From the NCBI RefSeq assembly GCF_014356525.2, contig NC_052515.1, positions 23,691,212-23,755,211 on the forward strand: a stretch of 64,000 nucleotides of DNA, written 5' to 3'. The stretch is from Nilaparvata lugens (Eukaryota; Arthropoda; Insecta; Hemiptera; Delphacidae). The translations under genes were made by a program, and so were the position numbers. Within the stretch, counting starts at the first letter, position 1. Each line of letters begins with the position of its first letter. This document shows, in pieces, positions 33,828-45,040 of the stretch. The notes under the pieces were generated by a model. The model was not told where the DNA came from. It was given only the letters and a program-made list of their open reading frames with translations, and ran no database searches.

Positions 33828-34145
33828 CAGTTAAAACTTAGACCCACTTCATACTGTCATGACTGGTTGAATGGAAAGTAAAAGATGTTACTTATGAGGA
33901 AAACTGACAGGTGAAGCCCTACAAAACTTGAGCCTTCCTACTATAAGACCCATTTCATTCTGTCAGTATTGTTTGAATGTAAACCTTATGATATTACTTA
34001 TGAGGAAAACTGACAGGTAAACTCCTACAGAACTTGAACCTTCCCATTGTAAGATCCACTTCATACTGTCAGCATTAGTGTAATTGGAAGTATATGATGT
34101 GACTTATAAGGAATGGTGCCAGTTTTAAGTGAATTTCACCATAAT
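33828..34145. repeat. T100-derived tandem array, three units
   Basis: Units near 33828, 33945 and 34050 repeat at roughly 105-120 bp. Each has ACTTCATACTGTCA or a variant at the left and ACTTATGAGGAAAACTGACA or a variant at the right. The spacer ACTTGA(A/G)CCTTCC is shared and lies outside the normal T100 sequence, showing duplication of element plus flank. Confidence 0.7.
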
Positions 34146-34275
34146 ATAGTTTTGGTCTCGACCTTTTGATGGGTTCGTTGTAGTTTCCTATGTAACCTAT
34201 GTACTGTTATTTTTCGGCTACCACTTTTCTAGCCTGGAAATCAAAACATTCAATTTTGGGCAATCATCTCTGTGT

Positions 34276-34362
34276 GGTGAGATTCACCTTAAACTGTCAG
34301 GGTTGTTTGGATTAAGGTATTGGAGTTGTATTAATGTAGGGTGCTGACAGGTTAGTGTGGTG
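34276..34362. mobile_element. T100 MITE copy
   Basis: The left arm GGTGAGATTCACCTTAAACT is clear. The right arm is shortened to GTGCTGACAGG. Confidence 0.6.
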
Positions 34363-34965
34363 GTATGGGTGTTCCTTAGGATGTCAGATCTGGAAATAGA
34401 TTGGTTAAGAGGAGGTTTTTATAGTTGGCGCTGAAATAGGTTTTGGATGAAAATATGGGTTGAAGGTTGAATAGAACTAGTGTTTTTGATTATGTGAGAT
34501 GTTAAAAGAGGAGTGAAGAGTTGATTTTAATGTTTCTCATCTACGACAATCATTATAAAGGAGTAAATCGTCTTACACATGTACGGGATACGAAAAACTT
34601 GAACGACGCATCATCACGTCTGAACTACTGATCTGATTAACATAAAATTATGGATAAATATTCTGAATTAACCAAGGATGGACATAGGCTTATTTTATTG
34701 CTATTAATCAATTAATTCTAATTAAATAAAAAGACAAAAATTGTCAATTCCACATAAAATCTTTCAGTCTTTTTATTTAATATGAATAATTACCACATTA
34801 TCAACTTCACACTACTTACACAAAAAATGAATTCTAATTTAATAATTGAAACAGATTTATTCAATTAGTGATTCAAAGTTTACGTAACTATAAAAGCCCA
34901 ACCAAACAGGCCTTACTCCAAGTGACTCCGTAGGTGATGGTTTCTTGATCCATTCCGAGCTGCGA
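34363..34965. other. Unassigned; possible insect repeat at 34590-34690
   Basis: CATCATCACGTCTGAACTAC to GGATGGACATAGGC reads like a dispersed insect repeat I have seen before, but only one copy is present here. Confidence 0.35.
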
Positions 34966-34969
34966 TGTG

Positions 34970-35035
34970 TTAACACACTTTTTCTATGTATTCAAACACG
35001 ACATGCAGTCAAATAATTATTTGATAATTTGAAAC
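34970..35035 (-). repeat. Inverted partial copy of the 251-bp SINE unit
   Basis: ACACTTTTTCTATGTATT and GACATGCAGTCAAATAATTA are the reverse complement of the start of the following tandem unit, so a hairpin of about 50-bp arms forms with 35040-35090. Confidence 0.75.
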
Positions 35036-35538
35036 TTTAAATAATTATTTGACTGCATGTCGTATGAAATACATAGAAAAAGTGTGTTGACTCCGTAGCT
35101 TAGTTAGATGCGCGCGTGGTTCATTAATCAAAGGTTGCTGGTTCAAGACCTAACTCATTTTTTTATGGAAATTTTCAACTTTATGTTGATTATTTACGTA
35201 ATTTTGAACACAATAATAGATAATATTCCATTTTGTTATGTTTCCTGGACATAAGGACATTGCATTTTACAACACCAAATTTCTTCTTTAAATAATTATT
35301 TGACTGCATGTCGCATGAAATACATAGAAAAAGTATGTTGACTCCGTAGCTTAGTTAGCAGCGCGCGTGGTTCATTAATCAAAGGTTGCTGGTTCAAGAC
35401 CTAACTCATTTTTTTTTTTATGGAAATTTTCAACTTTATGTTGATTATTTACGTAATTTTGAACACAATAATAGATAATATTCCATTTTGTTATGTTTTC
35501 CTGGACATAAGGACATTGCATTTTACAACACCAAATTT
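35036..35538 (+). mobile_element. SINE-like unit with tRNA-like head, tandemly duplicated (251 bp x 2)
   Basis: The two units start at 35036 and 35287 and differ at only a few bases. Each contains a tRNA-like block (35089-35156 and 35340-35407) with a box A-like GTAGCTTAGTTAG and box B-like GGTTCAAGACC. The order and the AAAGGTTGCTGGTTC block resemble tRNA-Asn, but the anticodon and acceptor stems do not pair. The downstream 130 bp are AT-rich with no coding frame. A functional tRNA is unlikely. Confidence 0.6.
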
Positions 35539-36335
35539 TTCCCAGTGTTATCCCACGTGTTGCATGCTAGTATTATATCAGAAAACGGATGGATATTTCA
35601 TTCTCCATATGTTCAAATATTACCAAAATCATTGAAATGCTTGGGAGAGAAAAAAGCTAACAAAAAACTGTAAATTCAACAGGCAGTCTTTGGCATTTCT
35701 CCCAATTATTGCGGTTTTCTTTAGCTGAGTCATTTCTTCAGCGGTTTATTAAACTATCGGAGCTGCAATTAATAAGTTCCCTAAATAGTCTGCAATTAAC
35801 AACTTAAATAGTTAAAAACTCTAGAAAGTCAACTACAAAAAATAGTTTTTTCATCATTCCCGTGCACAGTTTGCCCTATTTCAGGCTGTTTTGGTGGTAT
35901 TTGAACATGGCAACGTGTTGCATGTTGATAATTAGTGTGAAAAGTAATTATTATCCACTTTGTGACTCGTTATGAGTCATGAAACACCTTATAGTTTTCC
36001 TCAATTTTGATGTAAAACATTTTTGCTCATTATAAAACTCACTGGATTTATGGAGATAGAAACGTATAAAGAAACTCGCTGGAAATGATAAGCATTTTTG
36101 CCACTACAAAAACAAATCGTTCTCACCTGATAATTGTGTAACAACTGAAAAATCTTAAATCATGCTAATGATTTGAAACTTCTTTATTGATGATGTTGGA
36201 ATACTTGTGTAAGAAAATAATTCACTACTGAATCAAAGGAGTACCTTTGTTACGAGAGAGTATAAGTTTTGGTACAGACCTAATCCTGTTCCATTTTCAA
36301 TCGTGATTTCATTTAGGTGTCATTTATATCGTCCA
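35539..36335. other. Unassigned
   Basis: Short open frames at 35420-35673 lie over the second SINE unit and are not genes. Confidence 0.4.
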
Positions 36336-36339
36336 GTAT

Positions 36340-36570
36340 TTCATATTCGCAAGTATTTTAACTTTTTTGTTATTTGTGTTTATAATCTATAATTATCAAA
36401 ACATTCCGAATATTATTAACATATTATGCTATTTCAAAGGCAAACTCTAAACTCCCTAACATTTCCTTTTACCTTTAAAACATAATTGAACAGAGCATTT
36501 GGTGTTATGGTCATCTTATTTTCTACCACAAGACAACTTGAGAACTGGCAGAGCTTAGGAACTCCCTTTT
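36340..36570 (+). repeat. R220 copy 3, diverged
   Basis: TTGTGTTTATAATCTATAAT, TATCAAAACATTCCGAATAT and ACCTTTAAAACATAATTGAA follow the order of the copies at 8.7 and 9.5 kb. Confidence 0.55.
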
Positions 36571-36885
36571 ATATGTTTATCAATAAATGAACAAAATCAA
36601 TAATAATTTGAAGTTTAATTCACTTTAGTTGAGTAGTGATGAATTTTCAAGAATGTGCTTTAAATTTCTCTAGTATGCTATGTTAATCTAATTCTATACG
36701 TAAAACAATTTGAGAATTGGCAGAGCTGAGTAACTCCCTTTTATTTGTGAATCAATGTATGAACAAATAAATTAAGAATAATTAGAAATATAGTTCAAGT
36801 TACTCTAGTTGAGGAGTGATGAATTCTCAAGATTGTGCTAAAATTAATCTTGTAATTCATTGTAGGTTTATTACAACAGTGCAAT
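36531..36885 (+). repeat. Tandem duplication, ~174-bp unit
   Basis: ACAACTTGAGAACTGGCAGA followed by GCTTAGGAACTCCC (36533) recurs as ACAATTTGAGAATTGGCAGA, GCTGAGTAACTCCC (36706). Both are followed by GTGATGAATTNTCAAGA. Confidence 0.75.
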
Positions 36886-36897
36886 ATTGTCATGTAA

Positions 36898-37062
36898 AGG
36901 TGCGTACAGATTTACGCGCCGCGAACATGAGCAATTCACTTTTAAGCAGCTGATGCCAAGCTTTTTTTATCTGTATCTTACCGTTTCTGTAAAAATACAG
37001 ATATAATCAGCTGAATAAAAGTGAATTGCTCATGTTCGCGGCGCGTATATCTGTACGCACCT
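36898..37062. mobile_element. 165-bp MITE, 'AGGTGCGTACAGAT' family, with TAA target duplication
   Basis: The ends AGGTGCGTACAGATTTACGC and GCGTATATCTGTACGCACCT are reverse complements. The arms of about 45 bp continue through GCCGCGAACATGAGCAATTC. TAA flanks both ends (36895-36897 and 37063-37065), the 3-bp target duplication expected of PIF/Harbinger-type insertion. The element is GC-rich at its ends compared with its surroundings. Confidence 0.8.
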
Positions 37063-38420
37063 TAAGATAAGCTGGGAGGTTGATCAGTTCTCTAGTGGAG
37101 TATTAGTAATAGATAGGATCCAATGGTCATCCATTTTCTTGTTGAACTGAATGCACGTGGCTGAGCCTCACAATAAATCACTTGAAGCTCCGAGCTGATC
37201 TTAAGCTTGCAGATGTAGTTGTCCGATTATTTTGAAACCAGATTGAGGAACAAGTTCAGTTTAGTTTTTACCCTCTCATCTAATGTGTGCAGCAAACTTT
37301 GCGGATCACCTGAAATTACTCGACCATTCTGCTTGTAATGATTGCACATCAAATCGGTTGGGGCGAAATTAAATTCGCCAGGAAGTAGATTCGCCAAGAC
37401 GTCAATTCAATGGAGAAAAAGTGATCAGAACTAGAGCTATCAAGTGCTAAGTTCTGAGAGATGGTTCAATCAGAGCTTCTTGATCAAGCCTTCCAATCAT
37501 ACAAAAATGAGCAAAACTACCGTATGGTATAAAAGTTCAAAGCGTCTAAACGTTGATGCTTCTGTAATTGCCTCAACTGCTTCATTCATATTGCCAATTT
37601 GGGAAGCAGAGCATTCACCTTAATGAAAGTTGTTCCAGTCTGCTAATAGGGCTGGTTTCACTCTTAATTCTAACTCAAGTTTCAAACAAATTCCGATAAG
37701 ACGAGGTTCAAACTAGAGTTTCAAACTTGAAGTTCTAAATTCATACAGTTGATACTCGATGAGTCGAATTTCATTAAAAAAGATTACGAGCTATCGAGAG
37801 TTTATTAAAGCTGTCATCTGTCTTGTAAAGAAATTAATCTCTTTTAGAATTGCAAAGAACTCGACCCTTAACAGAGAATTATTCTTCTTGTAGTAGTAAA
37901 CACCAATTTGAATATCAGAGTAATAAACTTATAAATAAAATTCCGGAAGACTAGGATAAAATAACAAAAACCAAATTGAGATTAATAAAATCGAGGGTAA
38001 AACAAAACTTTTATATTAAAATTGAGAATTGAGTTGGCTGAATGACCAATTTTTGGCAATATAAATTGTGTAAAAAATATTAAAACTCGACAATTTTCAT
38101 ATTATTTTTCTGTGCATCTATATTTTGTTTATAAAGTACTTGATTATTGATAAAATTCATCATCCATAGATTATCATCCATCAACAGAATTGTATCATTT
38201 GTACTGCTGTTATTAGATGAAAAAATGTATTTCCTATTTTTAGAACTCGTGGCTGGCGCTCAAGGCTTCTTTTTCCAGTCACGCCAAAAACTATTGTAAT
38301 TTAATGATTGTTTTATTTGTGAAAATATTTCTTGTATTTGACAATAAATTCATTATCCATTCATTAAAAAAAACCAATCAAATTGGATCTCCACCTTCAA
38401 AATAGAGATTACTTGAAAAC
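37063..38420. other. Unassigned
   Basis: Nothing recognised. Confidence 0.4.
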
Positions 38421-38422
38421 TA

Positions 38423-38533
38423 TTTCTGAAATAAAAATACCTTTCTTCCAAATATACGTAGCCTCTTCTTGTAGTCGAGTGAAAATACCTTTTTTCCAAA
38501 TATCTTATACGTAGCCTCTTCTTGTAGTCGAGT
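38423..38533 (+). repeat. Tandem duplication, ~60-bp unit
   Basis: AAAATACCTTTCTTCCAAAT with TACGTAGCCTCTTCTTGTAG and TCGAG is present twice. The second unit has a 5-bp insertion (CTTAT). Confidence 0.85.
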
Positions 38534-39348
38534 TTATATTGCACTTGAACTACTTTCAATATTACAATAATTCATCTCAATGTCTCTGATATTCGTGCTC
38601 TTGTGTTTCAGTATTTCTTGGTTCTAACTGAACAGAATTGGTTCAATTCAACAAGTTTTCATCCTACTCTAAACACTCTTGCTCTATATTTCTGTCGAGC
38701 GTCAGATTATGAAGAAATAAAAACAAAAAAATGTATAATTTGTATCATAAATGTATCAGTTTAGAACTTGACAACCAAAGTATTATCTTAAGAGTCCTTT
38801 CACAGTCTCCTCATCCTAATTGGACTTATTCAGCTTATATTGACGTTGGAGAAAGACTTTCCGACTTAGAGCTTAAAGCATACTTTTACGAGATGCGACG
38901 ACCTAGGTTAGGTCTAGATTAGAATAGATCTAGATTGAGAAGAGTAGGAGGGACAAAATCATGTTTGAGTCATTTGACATGATCGGATATTCGTCAATTT
39001 CTTTCTTCACCTTCATTCTTCAATTTCTCTGTTGTTGGTGTCGAGTGTCAGGTTGACCGAATTGATGAACTGTGGCCCGCCACACATAGATAGTCGGATG
39101 GAATTGTTTAAAATTATAAGTTCGCATACATTGATTCAGACCTGTGATATCGATTGAAAACCATTGAATGAAATTATTTGAATAGCATAGAACCATAGAT
39201 CACTCCAATGTAGTTGGTAGTAAGGTGGTAATAAGTTTGTAAGGTTGAAACGCTAGTATTTTTGCTTGCAATTCATTTGAGTGAAATGAATGTTTTTATG
39301 ATTATAGACAATATTTTTCAATGATAACATTTCTTGTTTCATTTACAG
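38534..39348. other. Unassigned
   Basis: A 63-codon open frame at 38731-38922 (plus) has no recognisable domain. Confidence 0.4.
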
Positions 39349-39448
39349 AAAGAATGATTGGAGAATGATGATCGAAATCCAGCCAACATCATGTTGAAGG
39401 AGGAACGGTGACATCATACACATCATGGGAGAATAATTATATTTTCCT
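39349..39448 (+). other. Candidate 100-nt non-coding exon
   Basis: The acceptor is TTTCTTGTTTCATTTACAG (pyrimidine-rich, ends at 39348). The donor is GTAAGTATT starting at 39449. All three plus-strand frames are closed by stops within the 100 nt, so it cannot be an internal coding exon. It would fit a 5' UTR or lncRNA exon. Its donor matches the consensus as well as that of the 8.29-kb candidate, and both could belong to one plus-strand transcript with a 31-kb intron. The evidence is splice-site sequence only. Confidence 0.4.
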
Positions 39449-39584
39449 GTAAGTATTATTTCAAACGTAATTCCTGTAATTCATGTTTTTATTCAATATT
39501 TCTCCAGGAGAAGGTACAGTAGGCTACTCCATCCAACACTTTATTTCCTTCTAGATAACCGTTAACAATAATCTATCTTTCCAG

Positions 39585-40160
39585 ATCATGGATAACCATC
39601 ATCTATCCTTCTCGATCATGGATATCCATTATACATTATATATCCTTCCACATCATGGATATCCATTATACATTATATATCCTTCCACATCATGAATAAC
39701 CATTATCTATCCTTCTAGATCATGAATAACCATTATCTATCCTTCTAGATCATTTATAACCATTATCTATCCTCCTAGATCATGAATAACCATTATCTAT
39801 CCTTCTAGATCATGGATATCCATTATATATCCTTCTAGATCATGGATAACCATTATCTATTCTTCTAGATCATGGATATCCATTATATATCCTTCTAGAT
39901 CATGGATAACCATTATCTATCCTTCTAGATCATGAATAACCATTATCTATCCTTCTAGATCATTTATAACCATTATCTATCCTTCTAGATCATGGATAAC
40001 CATTATCTATCCTTCTAGATCATGGACATCCATTATATATCCTTTTAGATCATGGATAACCATTATCTATCCTTCTAGATCATGTATATCCATTATATAT
40101 TCTTCTACACCATGAATAAAAATTATCGATACTTGTAGATCAATCATAACCATCAAAGAT
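39585..40160 (+). repeat. 30-bp minisatellite, about 19 units
   Basis: The unit reads CATGGATAACCATTATCTAT then CCTTCTAGAT. From 39721 to 40140 fourteen units are exactly 30 bp each. Two 37-bp variants occur at 39616-39690 (with an extra CATTATA). Main unit types differ at GGATAACC, GAATAACC, TTTATAACC and GGATATCC...ATATAT. Units 1-6 and 8-13 of the regular block match by type at five of six positions, giving a 210-bp higher-order period. Confidence 0.9.
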
Positions 40161-40614
40161 AACCACCAATCCTTCTAGATACTAGATTATGGATAACCAC
40201 AAGTTAGAGAAGGGATTACCTTCCCCGAGAAGGATTATCCATAATATTTTATTCATTACCATGGTTACCAGCTCTTATCTATCCTTCTAGATCATGTTTA
40301 ACCATCAGAGACAGACAGAGCGAGAGAGTTTGGGAAAATTTTAAAAACATCAAATGGTTCTTGAGGATTTTTTGCTTTGAGAATCATTTTCCCCTTCAAA
40401 ATGAGTTCTATCAAATGAAATAGCCCACACACCAGTTCTCCAACATCACCATTGAGAAAGCGACCAAAACAAGGATAAAACTAATCTTCTTTAGCGTTGT
40501 TGAAGACTTATTACCATCAGATCTGTAGATTTAAGACTTCCCATGCTTTCTCCTTCTATTTGAGAGCTGAGTTCTCCTAAAGCGACCGACTGATCCACAG
40601 ATACAGTGGGATGC

Positions 40615-40700
40615 CTTCAAACTATAGTGAGATTTACTATACAATATGTTGGCATTCGCACACAATCAATACTGGCAGATTGAAGTGAACCTGACTATAG
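40615..40700. mobile_element. T100 MITE copy
   Basis: It begins CTATAGTGAGATTTACTATA and ends GGCAGATTGAAGTGAACCTG followed by ACTATAG. Confidence 0.65.
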
Positions 40701-40879
40701 GCCTAGTACCGCTATCCATCCATCATATTCACAGATGTTTGTCTTTCTATAATAATTTTTCAAAAGTTTGCTGCCGTGTAATTAGGTCTATTTCCCTTTC
40801 GAATGCTGATAACCATCTACTTGCTGTCAGATCGGTATTGTTTGTAAGCAGGGTAGTCTCACGCTGAGTGCATCCCAAA

Positions 40880-40976
40880 CAGTTTCAATTCAAACTGACA
40901 GCAACCGTTGAATGGGGAGCAATGATCTGATGAATATAGAGAACTCTGACAGTTCAAACTTAAATCTCACTATAGG
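40880..40976. mobile_element. T100 MITE copy
   Basis: It ends AACTCTGACAGTTCAAACTT then AAATCTCACTATAG. The left arm keeps TTCAATTCAAACTGACAGCA. Confidence 0.65.
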
Positions 40977-41359
40977 ATGAGGAAAGTTTCCATTGTGTTT
41001 TTTGTTTCCAATGTCGTTAAATGGAGGAAATGACAGATGTTAACTAGAATGGGTAGCCGGGAAGACAGGAGAGCTGATTCTCTTTAGGTCACCGGGTTGA
41101 TGATGTTTGTAACCAATGTAGAACAGTTTTGTTTTAGTTGTAGGTGAAGTAGGCAAGAGTAGACATATCCGTTGAACATCAATCTAATCTAACGGTAGTA
41201 TTCTATTAGTCTTTGTCATCTAATAGAGGATCCAAGCATGATGGACTTCATGGAAATGCGCCAACCAAGCTCTCCGACAGCTAAGTTCCCCGTCAGCTGA
41301 GCTCCTTTTAAAACCACTTTTGAGGAGATTGGTTGACGGCGTCAACTGAGCTCCTGAGA

Positions 41360-41481
41360 GAGGAGCTTGGTTGTCGTGAGCGTTTGAGGAGCTTGGTTGT
41401 CGTGAGCGTTTGAGGAGCTTGGTTGTCGTGAGCGTTTGAGGAGCTTGGTTGTCGTGAGCGTTTGAGGAGCTTGGTTGTCGT
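41360..41481 (+). repeat. 26-bp minisatellite, 4.7 units
   Basis: GAGGAGCTTGGTTGTCGTGA followed by GCGTTT repeats without change at 41360, 41386, 41412 and 41438, with a partial fifth unit. GGAGCTCAG/CTGAGCTCC palindromic words lie just upstream (41280-41355). Perfect identity suggests recent expansion. Confidence 0.9.
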
Positions 41482-42845
41482 CTACGGTCCCGACAACTAG
41501 TCCCCTCTTAACCAGTAGGGGATTGGCTGCGGGGAGACTAAAGTCTGAGATATATTACTTTTAGCATGAAGAGGAGAAACTCATTTCTCCCTCCACAGTT
41601 TTTAGCATAGACACAGACAGACATCCTGCGCACAATTGAATGCGCCGTGTCATTTTGCTTCATGCTCTTGTGATGAAAACAATATTATACCTGCTGACCA
41701 GTATATGACTTGGAACATTGCCAGCAATAGCTGGAAGGGTTGTGTTGGTGCATCGCTTTGGAAAGCTCTCTCACACAGACACAAAAGAAGGAGAATGCTG
41801 CTAGGTAGTGGGAGTGATTAGTGGAGGATAGAGCATCGGACCTCTCCGTCCTCGAGAAAGAGCCGTGTTAAAAGTAATTTCTTTCCCACTTTAGTTCACG
41901 GCAATGGTATATTTTGCCAGGGGATTGACTGACGCCTGTGATCGAAAATTCGTGGAGCTTAGTTGTTGGGGAGACAGGTTGGCGGCGACCCGACTTCACC
42001 TATTGCTTCCGATACTAAACTAGATTTTCCCATAGATACAGACTCAAACTTTGATGCTGATCGAAGTTTTAAACAATGATACAAAGGGATTATACTTTTC
42101 TAGGAATGATAGTTCTTAGGTACTGTATATGGAAAGTTTGCGGGTTTTCTTGATGGTTTTCAATAAATTATGAGAATTAAATTATAAAAAGGAAGTTATT
42201 GATTAGTATTCGAATATTTTTTGAGCTTCATGTGTCATGATATACTTCCAATTGTGGCTGACCAAAGCTAGAGACATGAGAAGATGTACAAAAAATAATT
42301 GACAGACACTGAATTGGAATTGGAAAGTGAAAAGTTGTATAATGTGAAATTTTATTTGTTGCCAACCACATATACCTGATAAGAGAGGTTTTGTTATTTT
42401 AAGAATGTGAATAAAGCTATATTCTTATAATATATTATAATATACTTCCAGGGAAAAGAAATGAAGGATCAAAATAATTAATCTTCGGGCTTCAACGTCG
42501 GTAGAGAAAGTGTGTGAGATCTGTATCAAATATAGAAAAACCTCCTGCTAAATTCTAAATTATATGAAATAATTGAGAGGTTTTCAGTGAGAAAAGTTGA
42601 CTACAAAAATTCCAAGATACGTATTTAATTATTATTATTCCACACAAACGTTTCCGTTGCATTGACCTTGATCAACTTTCGGCTTTTAATCATTCATAAA
42701 CAACTCTCAAGACTTAATGGAATAGTAATGTTTTGTTTTCTATAAAGGAGTATCTTATCTTACATGTTTCTATGAAATAATAATAAATTCATCCAATCAA
42801 TTGATTCTAAGTTATCATTGTAACGTTTTTCGGATGGACACATTA
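41482..42845. other. Unassigned
   Basis: An open frame of 61 codons at 41636-41821 shows no domain. Nothing else was recognised. Confidence 0.4.
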
Positions 42846-42846
42846 A

Positions 42847-42980
42847 GTCGTTGGTCCCGGCTGTCTAAAAAGCATTCGTTAGGTCATGTCAGAGTCCCTG
42901 AAATTGATCAGTTGCGACCTGAAAACTCTGACACCAGACCTGAGCCAGCCAGGTCACTCGATATTATTATTATTGTAACT
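42847..42980 (+). mobile_element. SINE body with (ATT)n tail, head missing
   Basis: CGTTGGTCCCGGCTGTC to CCAGGTCACTCGATATTATT matches the 23.15-kb copy closely. The tail TATTATTATTATTG marks the 3' end. Confidence 0.65.
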
Positions 42981-45038
42981 GTTTATTAGGCAATAATTTT
43001 ATGTTAATCCCATCAATCTATTCTGAGTTATCATTGTTAATCTTTGTTTATTAATGCATAATTGTAAGATCACTGTAAATCTAGTTCCAGGTTATGTAGT
43101 GTAGTAAATGAATAAGTGATTAACCTGCCTGCCAACCACTCCAGGCTCTCAAACTACATGTTACTCAGTGTACTACAACTTGTTTACTAACATCATTTGG
43201 AAATTATCACCTTCAGCCCAACGCCATCAATGAACGCCCCATTACAACATAATGTTATCTAGTTAACAGCAGCCTGTCAATTGTAGTATAGTCAATGAGT
43301 TTGTTACCACCACAATGGATAATGAAAGATTGATGTTGAAAAGCCGCTGAAATTAGATCAATCTGTTGGTCGGGTGTAAATTGATCAGATAGGAGGCAAT
43401 AAATTAGGACCACCTCTATAATCAAACATAAAACGGCCAATTCAACTGCTCACTTCTCATCTGGCATCGCTTGTTAGAGTTTAATTAATAATTTCGGTTG
43501 TATACTACAGGGAGCCTAATTGGAGTTGAATGATTGATGGTTTTGGGGCCGCTAAATCAGTGAATCTGGGAATCTTTTTCGGTAGGAATAAAGGGAGGTT
43601 TTGGATAAGGGTTGAGGGTTTCTCACCCAGTTAGTAAGGCAATTATGTTTGAAATTGGGTATTTCCTCTCTGGGATGGGGTTTAATGGTTTGGAACAAAG
43701 GGATGGGTTTGAAAGTAACCGAAATACTGGAATAAAAATGATTTTTAAATGATTTGCCACTGTTTAATCAAATATATAAATATATGTTCTTAGGAATATC
43801 TTCGTATGAATAGAAAATGAAAAGGTGTTTGAGAAAGAGTTACTACCTTTCTACTTAATCTCTGAAAAAATGAAATAGATATGTTCTTTGCAATATGCAT
43901 ATCTTCATATAAATAGAAATTGCCGAAAATAGTAACATCTCTATTCACTCAGTTACTAGTACCTCTCACTTGGAAACTTTTATAAACTGAACTTAATTAT
44001 TCATTAATTGTTATTGAAGTTAAAATTTGTCCAACTTAATAGTATTAAGTTATTATGCATAATAAGTTTTGTCTTATGTATTTTTCAATATTTGTCATTT
44101 TCTGCATTAATGCCTGAATACAAGGAGTCATTTTTCTTGCAAAGAAATTGACATGACTTTAAAAAGTACCAAGTTTGCACAGCATTTTGCTGGATTGTTC
44201 AATTTCGAGAAATTGCAAGCAAAATTGCTTATCAAACTCTTTCTTTAAAAAATTGAATATTGATGTTTTTTATATATATTTTATTATTTCTAATAATAAT
44301 GTTCAAGAGAATAATTTTCACAGCTATAATAATTGAAATTCAAAAATCAAAATATTATAATATTATTTTAGTTAATTTGAGATAAACTTGAACATTACTG
44401 TATTACTGCGTATTACTTATTACTTCACCTAAAGTGAATGTCATTAAGGTGAGTAAATGTACAGAGTGTTGACATGCAGAAGTCACTATGTATGTAACAT
44501 CTTTAAAAATCTTATTTTATTTACTAAAAATATTATTGTATTCCATAAGTTTGTGATGCTATCTCCTAAATAAGCATTGTCATTCTCATTCTGAATTTAG
44601 AGTTTCCATTTTTGATGTTGATTGATTTCCTGGGAGCCATTCCAATTTTACAAAAACTTCAAATGCGATTTTCTCAAAACTAGTTTTTTGAAGTTAGTAC
44701 TACGACGATATATAAATTTAGCTCGACATCCTGGATTCTTCCAATTTTTTCAACAGTCAGTTCGACTATTAAGATCTTGAGACGAATTAACACACCTGCA
44801 TTCAAATTCTTGATTGAGTTATAGAGAAAACATTGGTACTTTTTCTTATTCTAGGATCGATTTCTGTAAAAAGTTCAAAATGATGTTTTGGGCACCACCA
44901 ATACGGTGATTCTTCCCTACTATCATGCTTTTCATGACAAATCTTAAACACATGTATCCCAGCAAGAAAAAAATTGACTACGTTTTAATCATTCACACGT
45001 TACCAATTCAACGATCAGCTCTTAACGCCTTTTCATGA
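42981..45038. other. Unassigned AT-rich sequence
   Basis: Nothing recognised. The 44.60-44.92 kb part has TTCTCAAAACTAG- and AGATCTTGAG-type words that read like an old repeat, without a second copy in the window. Confidence 0.4.
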
Positions 45039-45040
45039 TA

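Noticed and set aside
35089..35156. A functional tRNA-Asn gene
   Set aside because: The anticodon stem and acceptor stem do not pair, and the block is repeated in a 251-bp tandem unit.
39585..40160. Regular 30-bp repeats resembling a CRISPR array
   Set aside because: The units abut with no spacers, the sequence context is eukaryotic, and variation follows minisatellite unit types.
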